Shown: positions 1 through 8,723, numbered from the stretch's first letter. The stretch is DNA of 64,000 bases from Ruminococcus sp. (GCA_021199305.1 JAJQIH010000035.1:1-64000); one strand, 5' to 3'. Program-made: numbers and translations. The notes: a model not told the origin generated them from the sequence alone.

Positions 1-6
1 TAACAA

Positions 7-36
7 ACATCACCTGAGATGTCAAGACTTTTTTTC
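7..36 (+). terminator. possible terminator at the left edge
   Basis: A short five-base-pair hairpin (ACATC at 7-11 with GATGT at 18-22) lies a few bases before a run of seven T (30-36). It could end a gene lying to the left of the window. The stem is weak, so this is tentative. Confidence 0.25.
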
Positions 37-132
37 AATAATTTTGAGCCGCCGCCGCATATTTTTATGATTTAACAAGCAGATAGTATGTTTGGCTAAA
101 GTGTTATGTTAATGAAAATTTCCCCTTATTCG

Positions 133-161
133 TTGACTAATCGGCGGCTATTTGTTATAAT
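133..161 (+). promoter_or_regulatory. sigma-A promoter for the LTA-synthase-like gene
   Basis: TTGACT (133-138) and TATAAT (156-161) are separated by 17 bp, close to the housekeeping consensus. Transcription would start near 168, giving an untranslated leader of about 120 nt before the start codon at 290. Confidence 0.8.
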
Positions 162-289
162 GTAACTCGAGCGCTTTGAACGTGGTAAATATTGCAAACA
201 GCAGTTTATTCAAAATCCAGCAGGGGGAACTGGTAATCGGCGCTTGTCAAAAGAATAGAATTTACTTTTTAATTCAATTCGGAGGATTT

Positions 290-2641
290 ATGGGAAAAAT
301 AAAGGATTTTTTTGTCGGCGAGAAGCCGCTTCATAAAAGAATACTTAGCGCAACAGCGCATTATTGCCATTACAATATATTGTTTTTAGGCTTTGTTATT
401 TTATGCCTTTTTAACTCAACGTATCTCAGAATGGTCACAATACACGACTACTTTTACATCAAGCCGCTTCTGGCCGATATTGCTGTTATGCTGGTGTTTG
501 GCCTTATAGGATATTTTATCAGACCTTCCAGAAGATTTGTTTACTATTTCGTTATGCTGACAGCGTTTTCAATTTTAAGCTTTGGAAACAGCGTTTATTA
601 TACAAACTTCAAGTCGTTTATTTCATCATCACAAATTGCTACTGCGCTCCAGCTAAAGGGTGTAATGGATGCCGTAACGCAAAACATTATGGAGGTTAAG
701 GACTTCGTTTTCTTCCTGCCGATTGTTTTGTATATTGCCCTTTATGTTTATCTCAGGAAAAAACACCCTGAGGTTTTATCCAACGACTACAATAAAAAGA
801 CCGCTCATAAAACAGCAATAAGAACATTTATAGTTTCACTTTGCTTTTGCCTGATTTTCTGTACAAAGCTTACAAGCACAGATCTGTCTCGTCTTGTCAA
901 GAACTGGAACAGAGTAAGCGTTGTAATGGAATTTGGCGAATACACTTATACCTTCTCAGACCTTATTTCTACAATAAGAACCTCTCTGAATACAGTTTTT
1001 GGCGTTGAGGAAAGTAAGGAAACCTTTAACAGCTTTTACGACAGCGATGAATCTGAGGAAGAGGAAACAGAGGAGGAAGAAGAAAACAAGTACGAGGGTA
1101 TATTTGAAGGCAAAAATATGCTTGTAATTCACGCTGAGAGCATTCAGCAGTTTTTGATGGATACTTCCTTTAACGGCGAGGAGGGTACTCCTAATCTTAA
1201 TAAGCTTGCAAGCGAAGGACTGTATTTCAGTAACTTCTACGCTCAGGAGAGCGTCGGTACAAGCTCGGACAGCGAATTTACATTCTCGTCCTCGCTTTTG
1301 CCTGCTTCGAGCGGAACTGTAGCCGTAAACTACACCGACAGGCTGTATGTTACAACTCAGAAGCTGCTAAAGGAAAAGGGATACTATACTTTCAGTATGC
1401 ACGCTAACAACGGCTCCTTCTGGAACAGAATCCAGCTTCATGAATCGCTGGGTTACGACTATTTTTACAACTATACCACCGACTATGATATTGACCTCGA
1501 CGACGAGGATCAGATTTTAGGAATGGGACTTAACGACAAGGACTTTTTCGCTCAGTCGGTTGAAAAGATAAAGGAAATTGACGAGGAAAACGATACGTGG
1601 ATGGGAACGCTGATAATGCTTTCAAACCACACTCCGTTTACCGACGCCGCCGCTGCGAGCGATTACGAAGTCGATTTCAAGTACACAGAGTACAACGAGG
1701 AAACGGGCGAGTATGAAGAAAAGTCTGCATCGTTTCTGGAGGGCACAAAGCTCGGAGATTACATCAAGAGCGCTCACTATGCCGATGAAGCGATAGGCGA
1801 GCTTATTGACGAGCTTGACGAAGCGGGATTGCTTGACGATACGGTTATTGTTATTTACGGCGACCACGACGCTAAAATCAAAGAATCCGAGTACGAATAT
1901 TATCTCAACTACGACCCTTATACCGATACTGTTTTAGAGGAGGGCGACGACGGATATGTGCCTGTTGACGAGTATTGCTACAACTTAAACAGAAAGGTTC
2001 CGTTTATAATCTGGACTAAGGATCAGGCTGAATATACACCTGAAGAAATTACTACAATCGGTGGAATGTACGACTGCCTGCCGACTCTCGGAAATATGTT
2101 CGGCTACGAAAGCGAATATGCTCTCGGCCACGATTTGTTCAACGAAGGTTCGTCTGACAATACGGTGATTTTACCGAGTGCTAATTACATCACCGATGAA
2201 ATTTACTACTCTTATGCTGACGACGAGTATTTCGACCTGACTGATTACGAAAATGTAATGACTACAATTCCTATAAATCAGCAGACTGACTATTCAGAAG
2301 GCCTGCCTGTGTACGTGCCGCCTGACCCCGAAGAAACGGAAGAGGACGATGATGACAGCGGAGGCGAAGAGGAAGAGTCAGAAGAAGAGTTTACTCTGAG
2401 GGATATGTATTCAGGCTCTGAAATGGCGAAGCGTTACAATGACGGGATAGTCGACGAGGAATATATAAATGAGCACAACACCTATACCGAGCAGCGAATG
2501 GCGGTGTCTGACGCTATTATATTCCACGATATGATTAGAGTAAGTCTTGAAGGGGAGGATTCTGAGGACTCATCAGACGACTCGTCGGGCGACTCACCAA
2601 GCGAAGCTGATACAACCACTCAGACCGATAGCTCCTCATAG
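290..2641 (+). CDS. LTA synthase-family membrane sulfatase/phosphoglycerol transferase
   Basis: This 783-residue protein looks like a lipoteichoic acid synthase-type enzyme, which moves glycerol-phosphate units onto an anchor outside the membrane. The first ~230 residues contain about five hydrophobic segments. An acidic linker follows (about 251-267, mostly E and D), then a sulfatase/alkaline-phosphatase-fold domain. Visible metal and active-site motifs are VIHAES near 278-283, the GTSSDSEF segment near 323-330 holding the expected catalytic Thr, and GDHDAK near 524-529. The C-terminal ~120 residues carry Asp/Glu runs and a Ser/Asp/Thr-rich end, unusual for LtaS. I chose the ATG at 290 because GGAGGA stands just before it; a further upstream in-frame start at 176 has no ribosome binding site. 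It appears to be a single-gene transcript closed by the terminator at 2665. A related arylsulfatase-like or phosphoethanolamine-transferase role cannot be excluded. Confidence 0.8.
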   Translation: MGKIKDFFVGEKPLHKRILSATAHYCHYNILFLGFVILCLFNSTYLRMVTIHDYFYIKPLLADIAVMLVFGLIGYFIRPSRRFVYYFVMLTAFSILSFGNSVYYTNFKSFISSSQIATALQLKGVMDAVTQNIMEVKDFVFFLPIVLYIALYVYLRKKHPEVLSNDYNKKTAHKTAIRTFIVSLCFCLIFCTKLTSTDLSRLVKNWNRVSVVMEFGEYTYTFSDLISTIRTSLNTVFGVEESKETFNSFYDSDESEEEETEEEEENKYEGIFEGKNMLVIHAESIQQFLMDTSFNGEEGTPNLNKLASEGLYFSNFYAQESVGTSSDSEFTFSSSLLPASSGTVAVNYTDRLYVTTQKLLKEKGYYTFSMHANNGSFWNRIQLHESLGYDYFYNYTTDYDIDLDDEDQILGMGLNDKDFFAQSVEKIKEIDEENDTWMGTLIMLSNHTPFTDAAAASDYEVDFKYTEYNEETGEYEEKSASFLEGTKLGDYIKSAHYADEAIGELIDELDEAGLLDDTVIVIYGDHDAKIKESEYEYYLNYDPYTDTVLEEGDDGYVPVDEYCYNLNRKVPFIIWTKDQAEYTPEEITTIGGMYDCLPTLGNMFGYESEYALGHDLFNEGSSDNTVILPSANYITDEIYYSYADDEYFDLTDYENVMTTIPINQQTDYSEGLPVYVPPDPEETEEDDDDSGGEEEESEEEFTLRDMYSGSEMAKRYNDGIVDEEYINEHNTYTEQRMAVSDAIIFHDMIRVSLEGEDSEDSSDDSSGDSPSEADTTTQTDSSS

Positions 2642-2664
2642 CTTGAAAAATAAGAAAAACAAAA

Positions 2665-2703
2665 CACCGTGCAAGGCTTAAAAACCTCGCACGGTGATTT
2701 TTG
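2665..2703 (+). terminator. terminator after the LTA-synthase-like gene
   Basis: CACCGTGC (2665-2672) pairs perfectly with GCACGGTG (2689-2696), followed by ATTTTTG. It lies 24 bp after the stop codon. Confidence 0.75.
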
Positions 2704-2706
2704 TGC

Positions 2707-2736
2707 AAAAAAGAACAGTCGGCAAAAACCGACTGT
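2707..2736 (-). terminator. terminator after rpmB
   Basis: On the minus strand ACAGTCGG (2736-2729) pairs with CCGACTGT (2722-2715) around a six-base loop and is followed by TCTTTTTT. It sits 24 bp beyond the rpmB stop codon. Confidence 0.8.
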
Positions 2737-2759
2737 GAGCTGATTCTCTTGGATTTAAA

Positions 2760-2945
2760 TTATGCTCTTTTAACTTTACCTGAACGTAAGCATCTTGAGC
2801 AAGCGTAAATATGACAAGGAGTGCCGTTTACGATAGCTTTAACCCTCTTTACATTTGGCTTCCAAGTTCTGTTTGTTCTTCTGTGAGAGTGCGAAACCTT
2901 AATTCCGAAAGTAACGCCCTTTCCACAAATACTGCATTTTGCCAT
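2760..2945 (-). CDS. rpmB: 50S ribosomal protein L28
   Basis: A 61-residue basic protein matching L28, a component of the large ribosomal subunit. It begins MAKCSICGKG and ends in a basic GKVKRA tail. Four cysteines (4, 7, and the pair in YACSRC near 49-52) form the zinc-binding C+ form of L28, rather than the zinc-free paralogue some Bacilli use. A strong AGGAGGTG ribosome binding site precedes the ATG. It has its own promoter (2984-3012) and terminator, so it is probably transcribed alone, although no clear terminator separates it from the recR-tadA genes upstream on the same strand. Confidence 0.96.
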   Translation of the reverse strand: MAKCSICGKGVTFGIKVSHSHRRTNRTWKPNVKRVKAIVNGTPCHIYACSRCLRSGKVKRA

Positions 2946-2983
2946 AATGCCGCACCTCCTTCTGATTTCCTAGCAACTATGTT

Positions 2984-3012
2984 ATTTTAGCAGATTTCAC
3001 CCGCAAAAGCAA
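2984..3012 (-). promoter_or_regulatory. promoter for rpmB
   Basis: On the minus strand TTGCTT (3012-3007), 17 bp, then TAAAAT (2989-2984) preceded by TGC, an extended -10 element. Confidence 0.7.
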
Positions 3013-3069
3013 GTCTTTTTTGTATTGTTTATAATTTGTTCACAATTTGAGAGCTTGAAAATGTCAATG

Positions 3070-3990
3070 TTATCCCAACTCCTCAACAACTCCTGAAAGC
3101 TCATCGCTTAAACTAAACTCGAAAAGCTTGTCAAGCTCTACCCATTTAAATTCTTCAGACTCAGCCTTGTGAAGCTTGATTTCGTCGCTCGAAACAACCG
3201 TTTTAAGCTCGTAGCAGTCGACAAAGGCATTATGTGAACGAACAGTTTTCAGAAATTTAAGCTCTTCCTTTTTGCGCCTTATGCCATTTTCCATAAGCTT
3301 TCGACAAGCTCCGTTCAGGCTGTTCTCGTCAGACACTACCGTGCCGCCAATTCCGCTCCAAATGTCATTTGAGCCTGTAGATTTTACAAGTAAAAGCTCA
3401 TTTTTTGCGTTTTTGACAAGCACCAGAACCTTTAGGTGATAGCAGCCTTCAGGCAGGGGATTTACACTTGAATGCGTTGTGCCAACAGGATGCCTGTCCT
3501 TGTCAAATAAATCCCAAAGCTCGTATTTTTTTGAGGGCTTTTCTCTTTTGCTCTTGAAAAATTCGCTAAGCACAGCTTTGCATTCGTCCTCTGATACGCC
3601 GCCCTGAAGCTGTGGTGTGTGAGTGCTTGTTTCTTTGAATAAATTTATTGCTGAACCGCAGGCGCCAGCTCTTTTGTCAAATGCGCCGAAAACAACTCTG
3701 TCAATGCGAGCGTTTATAATAGCGCCTGTACACATAGCACAAGGCTCAAGCGTTACATAAAGAGTGGTGTTTGCAAGCCGCCAGCTGCCAAGCCTTTCAG
3801 CGGCAGCTTCAATAGCAATCATTTCAGCGTGCCTGACAGGGGAGTGTAGCTGCTCACACATATTATACCCCTCGCCCAGAATCTCGCCATTTGAATTGTT
3901 TACAATAACAGCGCCAACAGGAATCTCTCCCTGCGACGCTGCTTTTTTTGCAAGCTTTAAAGCCTTATTCAAGAAAAATAAATCGTCCAT
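3070..3990 (-). CDS. tadA: tRNA adenosine deaminase TadA fused to a degenerate Nudix-like domain
   Basis: Residues 1-150 are a complete TadA, which converts A34 to inosine in the tRNA-Arg(ACG) wobble position. The zinc and catalytic motifs are HAE (54-56) and PCAMC (83-87). Stand-alone TadA is usually about 150-170 residues; this protein has 306. Residues ~157-300 resemble a Nudix domain of the isopentenyl-diphosphate-isomerase-like type (opening YELWDLFDKDRHPVG). The Nudix box near 216-238 keeps the glycine and first glutamate but lacks the normal REUXEEXGU pattern, reading RKLMENGI instead. Hydrolase activity is therefore doubtful and the domain may only bind a ligand or RNA. The gene starts directly after the recR stop codon, in the dnaX-ybaB-recR transcript. 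Confidence 0.85.
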   Translation of the reverse strand: MDDLFFLNKALKLAKKAASQGEIPVGAVIVNNSNGEILGEGYNMCEQLHSPVRHAEMIAIEAAAERLGSWRLANTTLYVTLEPCAMCTGAIINARIDRVVFGAFDKRAGACGSAINLFKETSTHTPQLQGGVSEDECKAVLSEFFKSKREKPSKKYELWDLFDKDRHPVGTTHSSVNPLPEGCYHLKVLVLVKNAKNELLLVKSTGSNDIWSGIGGTVVSDENSLNGACRKLMENGIRRKKEELKFLKTVRSHNAFVDCYELKTVVSSDEIKLHKAESEEFKWVELDKLFEFSLSDELSGVVEELG

Positions 3991-4593
3991 TTAAATCTCG
4001 TTTCTGTTTTCGAGCGCCTTGAAAAGCGTTACCTCGTCAGCGTATTCGAGCATACCGCCAATCGGCAGACCAAAAGCAAGTCTTGTAACCTTAACGCCAA
4101 GAGGCTTTAAAAGCTTTGATACATACATAGCAGTAGCTTCTCCCTCAACCGTCGGGTTAGTAGCCATAATAACCTCTTTGACATCGCCGCTTGAAATTCT
4201 TGCAAGAAGCTCCTTGATTTTCAGCTTGTCAGGCGTTATGTTGTCAATAGGGGAAATAAGTCCATGTAAAACGTGGTAAACACCCTTGTATTCCTTTGTG
4301 CGCTCAAAGGCACTTATATCCTTTGGATTTTCGACAACGCAAATAGTCGAGTGATCTCTCGTTACGTCATCACAGATAGGGCAAACGTCCTTATCTGTAA
4401 GATTCTGACAAATTTCACAGCAATGAACTGTTGAATGAGCTTTTATAATAGCGTCAGCAAATTGCTTCGCTTCCTCGTCTGTCATTCCCATAACAAAGTA
4501 AGCGAGCCGTTGCGCCGTTTTCATTCCTATCCCCGGAAGCTTTGCAAACTGCTCTGCAAGCTCAACCAAGGGGAGTGCATTTGATTGTGCCAT
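3991..4593 (-). CDS. recR: recombination mediator RecR
   Basis: A 200-residue protein of normal RecR length, acting with RecF/RecO to load RecA at single-strand gaps. It shows the N-terminal helix-hairpin-helix ([15 protein letters not shown], ~19-33), a four-cysteine zinc finger (C59, C62, C71, C74), and a Toprim domain beginning ICVVENPKD. It follows ybaB by 3 bp and abuts tadA. The dnaX-ybaB-recR order is one of the most conserved bacterial gene strings. Confidence 0.97.
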   Translation of the reverse strand: MAQSNALPLVELAEQFAKLPGIGMKTAQRLAYFVMGMTDEEAKQFADAIIKAHSTVHCCEICQNLTDKDVCPICDDVTRDHSTICVVENPKDISAFERTKEYKGVYHVLHGLISPIDNITPDKLKIKELLARISSGDVKEVIMATNPTVEGEATAMYVSKLLKPLGVKVTRLAFGLPIGGMLEYADEVTLFKALENRNEI

Positions 4594-4596
4594 AGT

Positions 4597-4944
4597 TTAA
4601 AACAACCCCGGGAATGAAGCTCCGCCTGTAATCTTACCCATTTCCTCTTCGCTTGTCTTTTCAACATTTTCAATAGCCTGATTAAATGCGCTCATCACCA
4701 GATCCTCAAGCATTTCAACGTCGTCAGGGTCAACAGCCTCAGGCTTGATCTTAATAGAAAGAAGCTTTTTAGCGCCTGTCATTTTAACCTCGACAGCTCC
4801 GCCGCCTACAGTAGCTTCAAATTCTCTCTCTTCAAGCTCGTTTTGCTTTGCAGTAATTTCCTCCTGCATTTTCTGAGCCTGCTTCAGCATCTGATTCATA
4901 TTTTGCGGACCACCGCCCATACCTGCCGGTAATCTTGCTTTCAT
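4597..4944 (-). CDS. ybaB: YbaB/EbfC family nucleoid-associated protein
   Basis: A 115-residue DNA-binding protein of the YbaB/EbfC family, which forms a tweezer-like dimer on DNA. The N-terminal segment is Gly/Met/Gln rich (GMGGGPQNMNQMLKQAQKMQ), then comes the family core with GGGAVEVKMTG and KPEAVDPDDVEMLEDLV. AGGAGG precedes the ATG. It sits between dnaX and recR, as in most bacteria. Confidence 0.95.
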   Translation of the reverse strand: MKARLPAGMGGGPQNMNQMLKQAQKMQEEITAKQNELEEREFEATVGGGAVEVKMTGAKKLLSIKIKPEAVDPDDVEMLEDLVMSAFNQAIENVEKTSEEEMGKITGGASFPGLF

Positions 4945-5013
4945 AATATTTCCTCCTTCTTTGAGGTAACCCTCAAAATTTTAAATATTCTATTCCGCTT
5001 GTTTTGCGGAAAT

Positions 5014-6630
5014 TTAAATAACCTCTGTGTCAATGTTCAGCTTCTTTGCTTTGTCAAGAAGCTTGTTTATCGGACTTTCCTTGTCGTTTTGCTCGTCGTT
5101 TGAAACAGCTCTTACTCTTATGGCGTATCTTGAACCGAGCGTTTCATAAATTGCTTCGTCGAGATACTTTACATGATCCTTCAGCATCTTGATCAGGAGC
5201 TTGTTCTTTACAACTATAAGAATAATATTCTGATAAACATAAGCCGATGAATCGTTCATAAATGCTGAGGTCGCAGGGCTTTTTTCAACCAATCTGTTTA
5301 ATATTTCCGCCCAGTTTACAAGCGGCTCAAAGTCCTCGGGCCTGACTTTGCTAAGGTCAACCTTTGGCTTTTCTGGCGTTTGCTGATTAGTCGGAATTAT
5401 CGGGTCGTACTGCTTTTCCGGCTGAGGTGCCTGAGCCCCGACGCTTCCTGCATTTTTAAGCTGCTCCTCAAGCTTTGAAATCCGACTTAATAGCGGTGCT
5501 ATGTCAACGCTTGCGCTTCCACTTGTCTGACCAGTCGGTGTGTTTACGCTTTTATTTCCACAGATTTTAACAAGTCCCATTTCAAATTGAATACGCTTGT
5601 TGGTAGCTCTTAATAGATGCTCGTTTAGCTCTTCTAATCCCTCAAGCTTTTCAATTATTTTGTCCAAACTGTTGGCGTTAGCAATTTCCTCTAACTGTTT
5701 GTACTCTTCAGGCGTACAGGCTATCAGATCGCTGGCTTTGCCAACCGTCTTGATAATCATAGCGTTTCTTGTCTGAGAAATCAGTTCCTCACAAAGCTTT
5801 TGCATATCCTTGGACATAGAGTAAAGCTCGTTAATTCCGTTTATTGCTTTTGCGGTATCGTTTGACATAATCGCCAAAAGAATGTCAAAAACGTATTCAC
5901 GTCCTGAAATTCCAACTGCCGTTGTAACCGTGTCGATTGTAACCTCGTCAGAGTAGGCAGTACATTGATCTGTCATCGAAAGAGCATCTCTCATACCGCC
6001 GTCCGAGAGCTTTGCTATAAGCTCCGCTGCGTCCTCGTGAAGAACAAAACCTTCCTTGGAAGCAATATACAGCAGTCGATTTTTAATGTCTTCTGGTTTG
6101 ATTCTCGAAAAGTCAAAACGCTGACATCTTGAAAGAATAGTTGGCGGAATTTTATGAACCTCAGTTGTCGCTAAAATAAACTTGATATGCTCAGGCGGTT
6201 CCTCCAAAAGCTTCAACAATGCGTTGAAAGCGTTGTTGGAAAGCATATGAACCTCATCGATGATATAAACCTTGTACTTTGTCTGTTCAGGCAGATAAAG
6301 CGCAGATTCTTTAAGCTGACGAACGTCGTCAACTCCAGTGTTTGAAGCGGCGTCAATTTCAACAATATCGGTAAGCGATTGATTTTCCGCAGATTTACAA
6401 ATATCACATTCAAGGCAAGGCTCGCCGTCGTGCATATTCGGGCAGTTTATCGTCTTAGCAAAAATTCTTGCACAGGTAGTTTTACCTGTTCCTCTTGAGC
6501 CTGTAAACAGGTAAGCGTGAGCAGTTTTTCCTGCAATTATCTGATTTTTAAGCGTTGTCGTTATATGACTTTGTGAAACAACGTCGTCAAAGCTAAGAGG
6601 ACGCCATTTTCTGTATAAAGCGCAGTACAT
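5014..6630 (-). CDS. dnaX: DNA polymerase III subunit gamma/tau
   Basis: The clamp-loader ATPase of the replicative polymerase, 538 residues. The opening YRKWRPLSFDDVVSQ is typical. The Walker A motif GSRGTGKT is at 44-51, zinc-binding cysteines at 63, 72, 75 and 78, and Walker B DEVHML near 124-129. A low-complexity Pro/Gln linker around 390-425 leads to the C-terminal tau-type domain that contacts polymerase and helicase. I see no obvious slippery heptamer forcing a gamma product, though I did not check every frame. The start is 31 bp downstream of the SRP RNA, which is transcribed in the same direction. Confidence 0.97.
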   Translation of the reverse strand: MYCALYRKWRPLSFDDVVSQSHITTTLKNQIIAGKTAHAYLFTGSRGTGKTTCARIFAKTINCPNMHDGEPCLECDICKSAENQSLTDIVEIDAASNTGVDDVRQLKESALYLPEQTKYKVYIIDEVHMLSNNAFNALLKLLEEPPEHIKFILATTEVHKIPPTILSRCQRFDFSRIKPEDIKNRLLYIASKEGFVLHEDAAELIAKLSDGGMRDALSMTDQCTAYSDEVTIDTVTTAVGISGREYVFDILLAIMSNDTAKAINGINELYSMSKDMQKLCEELISQTRNAMIIKTVGKASDLIACTPEEYKQLEEIANANSLDKIIEKLEGLEELNEHLLRATNKRIQFEMGLVKICGNKSVNTPTGQTSGSASVDIAPLLSRISKLEEQLKNAGSVGAQAPQPEKQYDPIIPTNQQTPEKPKVDLSKVRPEDFEPLVNWAEILNRLVEKSPATSAFMNDSSAYVYQNIILIVVKNKLLIKMLKDHVKYLDEAIYETLGSRYAIRVRAVSNDEQNDKESPINKLLDKAKKLNIDTEVI

Positions 6631-6661
6631 AATAAATCAACTCCAACCTGCCAAAACAACT

Positions 6662-6792
6662 CAATCCGACATATAGGCGTACAGGCGAAACTGTGTCACA
6701 CAAAACAAACTGCTTAATGCTGCTCGGTTCCCCGCCTGACATGGTTCACAGCGTTTCGTTGCACAGGACCTGCACACCTATATCTCGGATTG
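6662..6792 (-). ncRNA. ffs: signal recognition particle RNA, small bacterial type
   Basis: The sequence folds back on itself along its length: CAATCCGA at 6792-6785 (minus strand) pairs with TCGGATTG at 6669-6662. The tip carries the conserved SRP helix 8 motif (GTCAGG on one side, AGCAGC on the other) with a GGAA tetraloop at 6731-6728 closed by CGG/CCG. At about 131 nt it lacks the Alu-like domain of the ~270-nt Bacillus form. It lies just upstream of dnaX, as in many Firmicutes. It is the scaffold for Ffh and works with FtsY, encoded at 57747. Ends are approximate. Confidence 0.9.
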
Positions 6793-6817
6793 ATAATGAA
6801 CCTGTATTAACTTAATT

Positions 6818-6846
6818 ATTTTACCATACCTGCCTGAATTTTTCAA
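6818..6846 (-). promoter_or_regulatory. promoter for SRP RNA and dnaX operon
   Basis: On the minus strand TTGAAA (6846-6841), a 17-bp spacer, then TAAAAT (6823-6818). Start of transcription near 6811 gives a ~20-nt leader before the SRP RNA helix. No other clear promoter is seen before dnaX. Confidence 0.7.
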
Positions 6847-6911
6847 GTGCTTTTTGCCCTTTTTCTTAAAAAGCTCTGAAAACGTATAAATTCAAGAATA
6901 AAAGAGTGGGT

Positions 6912-6935
6912 TTGTCCATATTATTTAGTGGACAA
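6912..6935 (+). promoter_or_regulatory. inverted repeat touching the ribosome binding site of the GHL10 gene
   Basis: TTGTCCA (6912-6918) and TGGACAA (6929-6935) form a perfect 7-bp inverted repeat with a 10-base centre. The right arm runs into the AAGGAGG ribosome binding site (6934-6940). It could be a protein operator or an RNA hairpin that affects translation. A weak TATAAA at 6885-6890 may be the -10 element upstream. Confidence 0.4.
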
Positions 6936-6948
6936 GGAGGTAAAATTT

Positions 6949-8154
6949 ATGCGAAGATTTTTTTGGCTTTTGCTTACTGCTGCGGCTTTACTGCTTGGCG
7001 GCTGCGGTAAAGAAAGCGAACTCAGAATACTGAACAGGGGAACAGAGGCACTGACTACAAGCAGCACAAAGGCGAGTGACGACAGCTATACGCCGCTTAA
7101 CTACTCCGAGCAAAAGGCTGTGTGGATTTCATACATAGAGCTTGCAGATTTTTTGGCAGATAAGGACGAAGCTTCGTTTGAAAGCGAATTTCTGACAGCG
7201 ATTGAAAATATCAAGTCCTCAGGCTTCAATACAGTTTACGTTCACGTCAGAGCCTTTTCGGACGCTTACTACACATCAAGCTACTTTCCCAAGGCTGCAA
7301 TTTTAAGTGGCACAAGCTTTGACCCGCTTGAAATAATGATAAAAATAGCGCACGAAAATGATATATCATTTCATGCCTGGATAAATCCTTTCAGGTGTAT
7401 GAGCGAGAATGATATAGAACAGGTATCTGACAGCTATCTTGTAAAGCAATGGTATAACGAAGGAACAATTGTAAAATCTGCCGACGACAGTACGCTTTAT
7501 TGGATGAACCCGTCATATGATGAGGTCTTTGAGCTTATCTGCAACGGAGTAAGCGAGGTTATAAATAACTACGACGTTGACGGGATACACTTTGACGATT
7601 ACTTTTTCCCGACTACCGACGAAGCTTTTGACAAGGAAGAATTTGAAAGCTCATGTGAAAGCGATTTAAGCGAGTACAGAATGTCAAGAGTAAATAAACT
7701 GATAAGCGAGGTTTATTCAACTATAAAGAGTCTTGATGAGAATATTCTGTTCGGACTTTCGCCACAGGGAAACATCGATAACGATTACAGCACTCAATAC
7801 GCTGACGTCAAGCTCTGGTGCAGCGAGGAGGGGTATTGCGATTATATAGTTCCACAGGTTTATTACGGTTATGAAAGCTCCTGCCCATATGAAGAAACAA
7901 TAGATGAGTGGAACGATATGTGTGAGGCAAGCACAGTTTCGCTTGTTATCGGACTTGGGGAATACAAAATAGTAACAGAGGACGAATTTATTTCAACCAA
8001 AGGAATAATTGCCAATATGATAAACGACGCCAAGGAGCTTAGCTGCTATAGCGGAGTTGCAATTTACAACTATAAAAACCTCTTTGCCCCTGATGAGGAA
8101 AACGCTCAAAGAGTATCTGCTGAAAAGGAGCTTATTGAGGACTCGCTGAAATAA
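6949..8154 (+). CDS. lipoprotein with family-10-like glycosyl hydrolase (GHL10/DUF187) domain
   Basis: A 401-residue predicted lipoprotein. The signal peptide ends in a lipobox, LLLGGC, with Cys19 as the lipidated residue; LspA encoded at 29830 would process it. The rest matches the GHL10/DUF187 family (YngK-like), a TIM-barrel predicted to act on surface polysaccharide; typical segments are AVWISYIEL, NTVYVHVRAFSDAYY, FHAWINPFR and DGIHFDDYFFP. A Ser/Thr-rich linker (~30-45) separates lipid anchor and barrel. I chose the ATG at 6949, after AAGGAGG, over the GTG at 6928, which would precede that site. The substrate is unknown. Confidence 0.85.
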   Translation: MRRFFWLLLTAAALLLGGCGKESELRILNRGTEALTTSSTKASDDSYTPLNYSEQKAVWISYIELADFLADKDEASFESEFLTAIENIKSSGFNTVYVHVRAFSDAYYTSSYFPKAAILSGTSFDPLEIMIKIAHENDISFHAWINPFRCMSENDIEQVSDSYLVKQWYNEGTIVKSADDSTLYWMNPSYDEVFELICNGVSEVINNYDVDGIHFDDYFFPTTDEAFDKEEFESSCESDLSEYRMSRVNKLISEVYSTIKSLDENILFGLSPQGNIDNDYSTQYADVKLWCSEEGYCDYIVPQVYYGYESSCPYEETIDEWNDMCEASTVSLVIGLGEYKIVTEDEFISTKGIIANMINDAKELSCYSGVAIYNYKNLFAPDEENAQRVSAEKELIEDSLK

Positions 8155-8178
8155 ATTATGAATATTTTGTGAAAAGCA

Positions 8179-8207
8179 TTGTAAAATTTCGTTATTGTTG
8201 ATATAAT
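8179..8207 (+). promoter_or_regulatory. promoter for yajC
   Basis: TTGTAA (8179-8184), a 17-bp spacer, TATAAT (8202-8207). Leader of about 50 nt. Confidence 0.7.
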
Positions 8208-8263
8208 GATAGTCGGAGTTTTTCCACAGAAATGGTGAATTCAAATTTTTTAGGAGGCAAAAA

Positions 8264-8680
8264 ATGAGCGAAATTACATTATTGACATCATCAAGTAGTA
8301 GCGATACAACTTCAATGCTTGTTACCTTTATTCCATTGGTATTGATTATTGTGGTATTCTACTTCCTTTTGATAAGACCGCAGAGAAAAAAGGATAAGGA
8401 AGACGCGGCAATGAGAAACAACATTCAGGTTGGCGATGAAATTGTTACAGCTGGCGGAATTATCGGAATTGTTTTCTCTATAAAGGAAGACACATTGGTT
8501 GTTGAAACAGGCGGCGACAGAAGTAAAATCAGAATCAAAAAGTGGGCGGTTTCTCAGAACCTTACAGTTCATGAACAGCAGGAGGCAGCTCGTGCAGCAG
8601 CTAAGGAAGCCAGAATGAACAAATCGAAGTCCAAAAAGGTCAAGGTTGAAACTGCTGAAAGTGATATTGAAAAGGACTAA
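8264..8680 (+). CDS. yajC: preprotein translocase subunit YajC
   Basis: A 138-residue single-span membrane protein associated with the SecDF-SecYEG export complex. One transmembrane helix (about 19-40) ends in the family signature LIRPQRKKDKE; the cytoplasmic part has the YajC core IQVGDEIVTAGGIIGIV. A Lys/Ala-rich tail extends it beyond the usual ~90-110 residues. GGAGG precedes the ATG. Neither secD nor secF is next to it; the neighbours are a TIGR04086-like membrane protein and the SCIFF peptide gene. Confidence 0.95.
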   Translation: MSEITLLTSSSSSDTTSMLVTFIPLVLIIVVFYFLLIRPQRKKDKEDAAMRNNIQVGDEIVTAGGIIGIVFSIKEDTLVVETGGDRSKIRIKKWAVSQNLTVHEQQEAARAAAKEARMNKSKSKKVKVETAESDIEKD

Positions 8681-8694
8681 AACAAAAAGCTTGA

Positions 8695-8723
8695 ATGACT
8701 GCCTTTACCGGCGGTCATTTTTA
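8695..8723 (+). terminator. terminator after yajC
   Basis: ATGACTGCC (8695-8703) pairs with GGCGGTCAT (8710-8718, one G-T pair), followed by TTTTATT. Confidence 0.75.
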
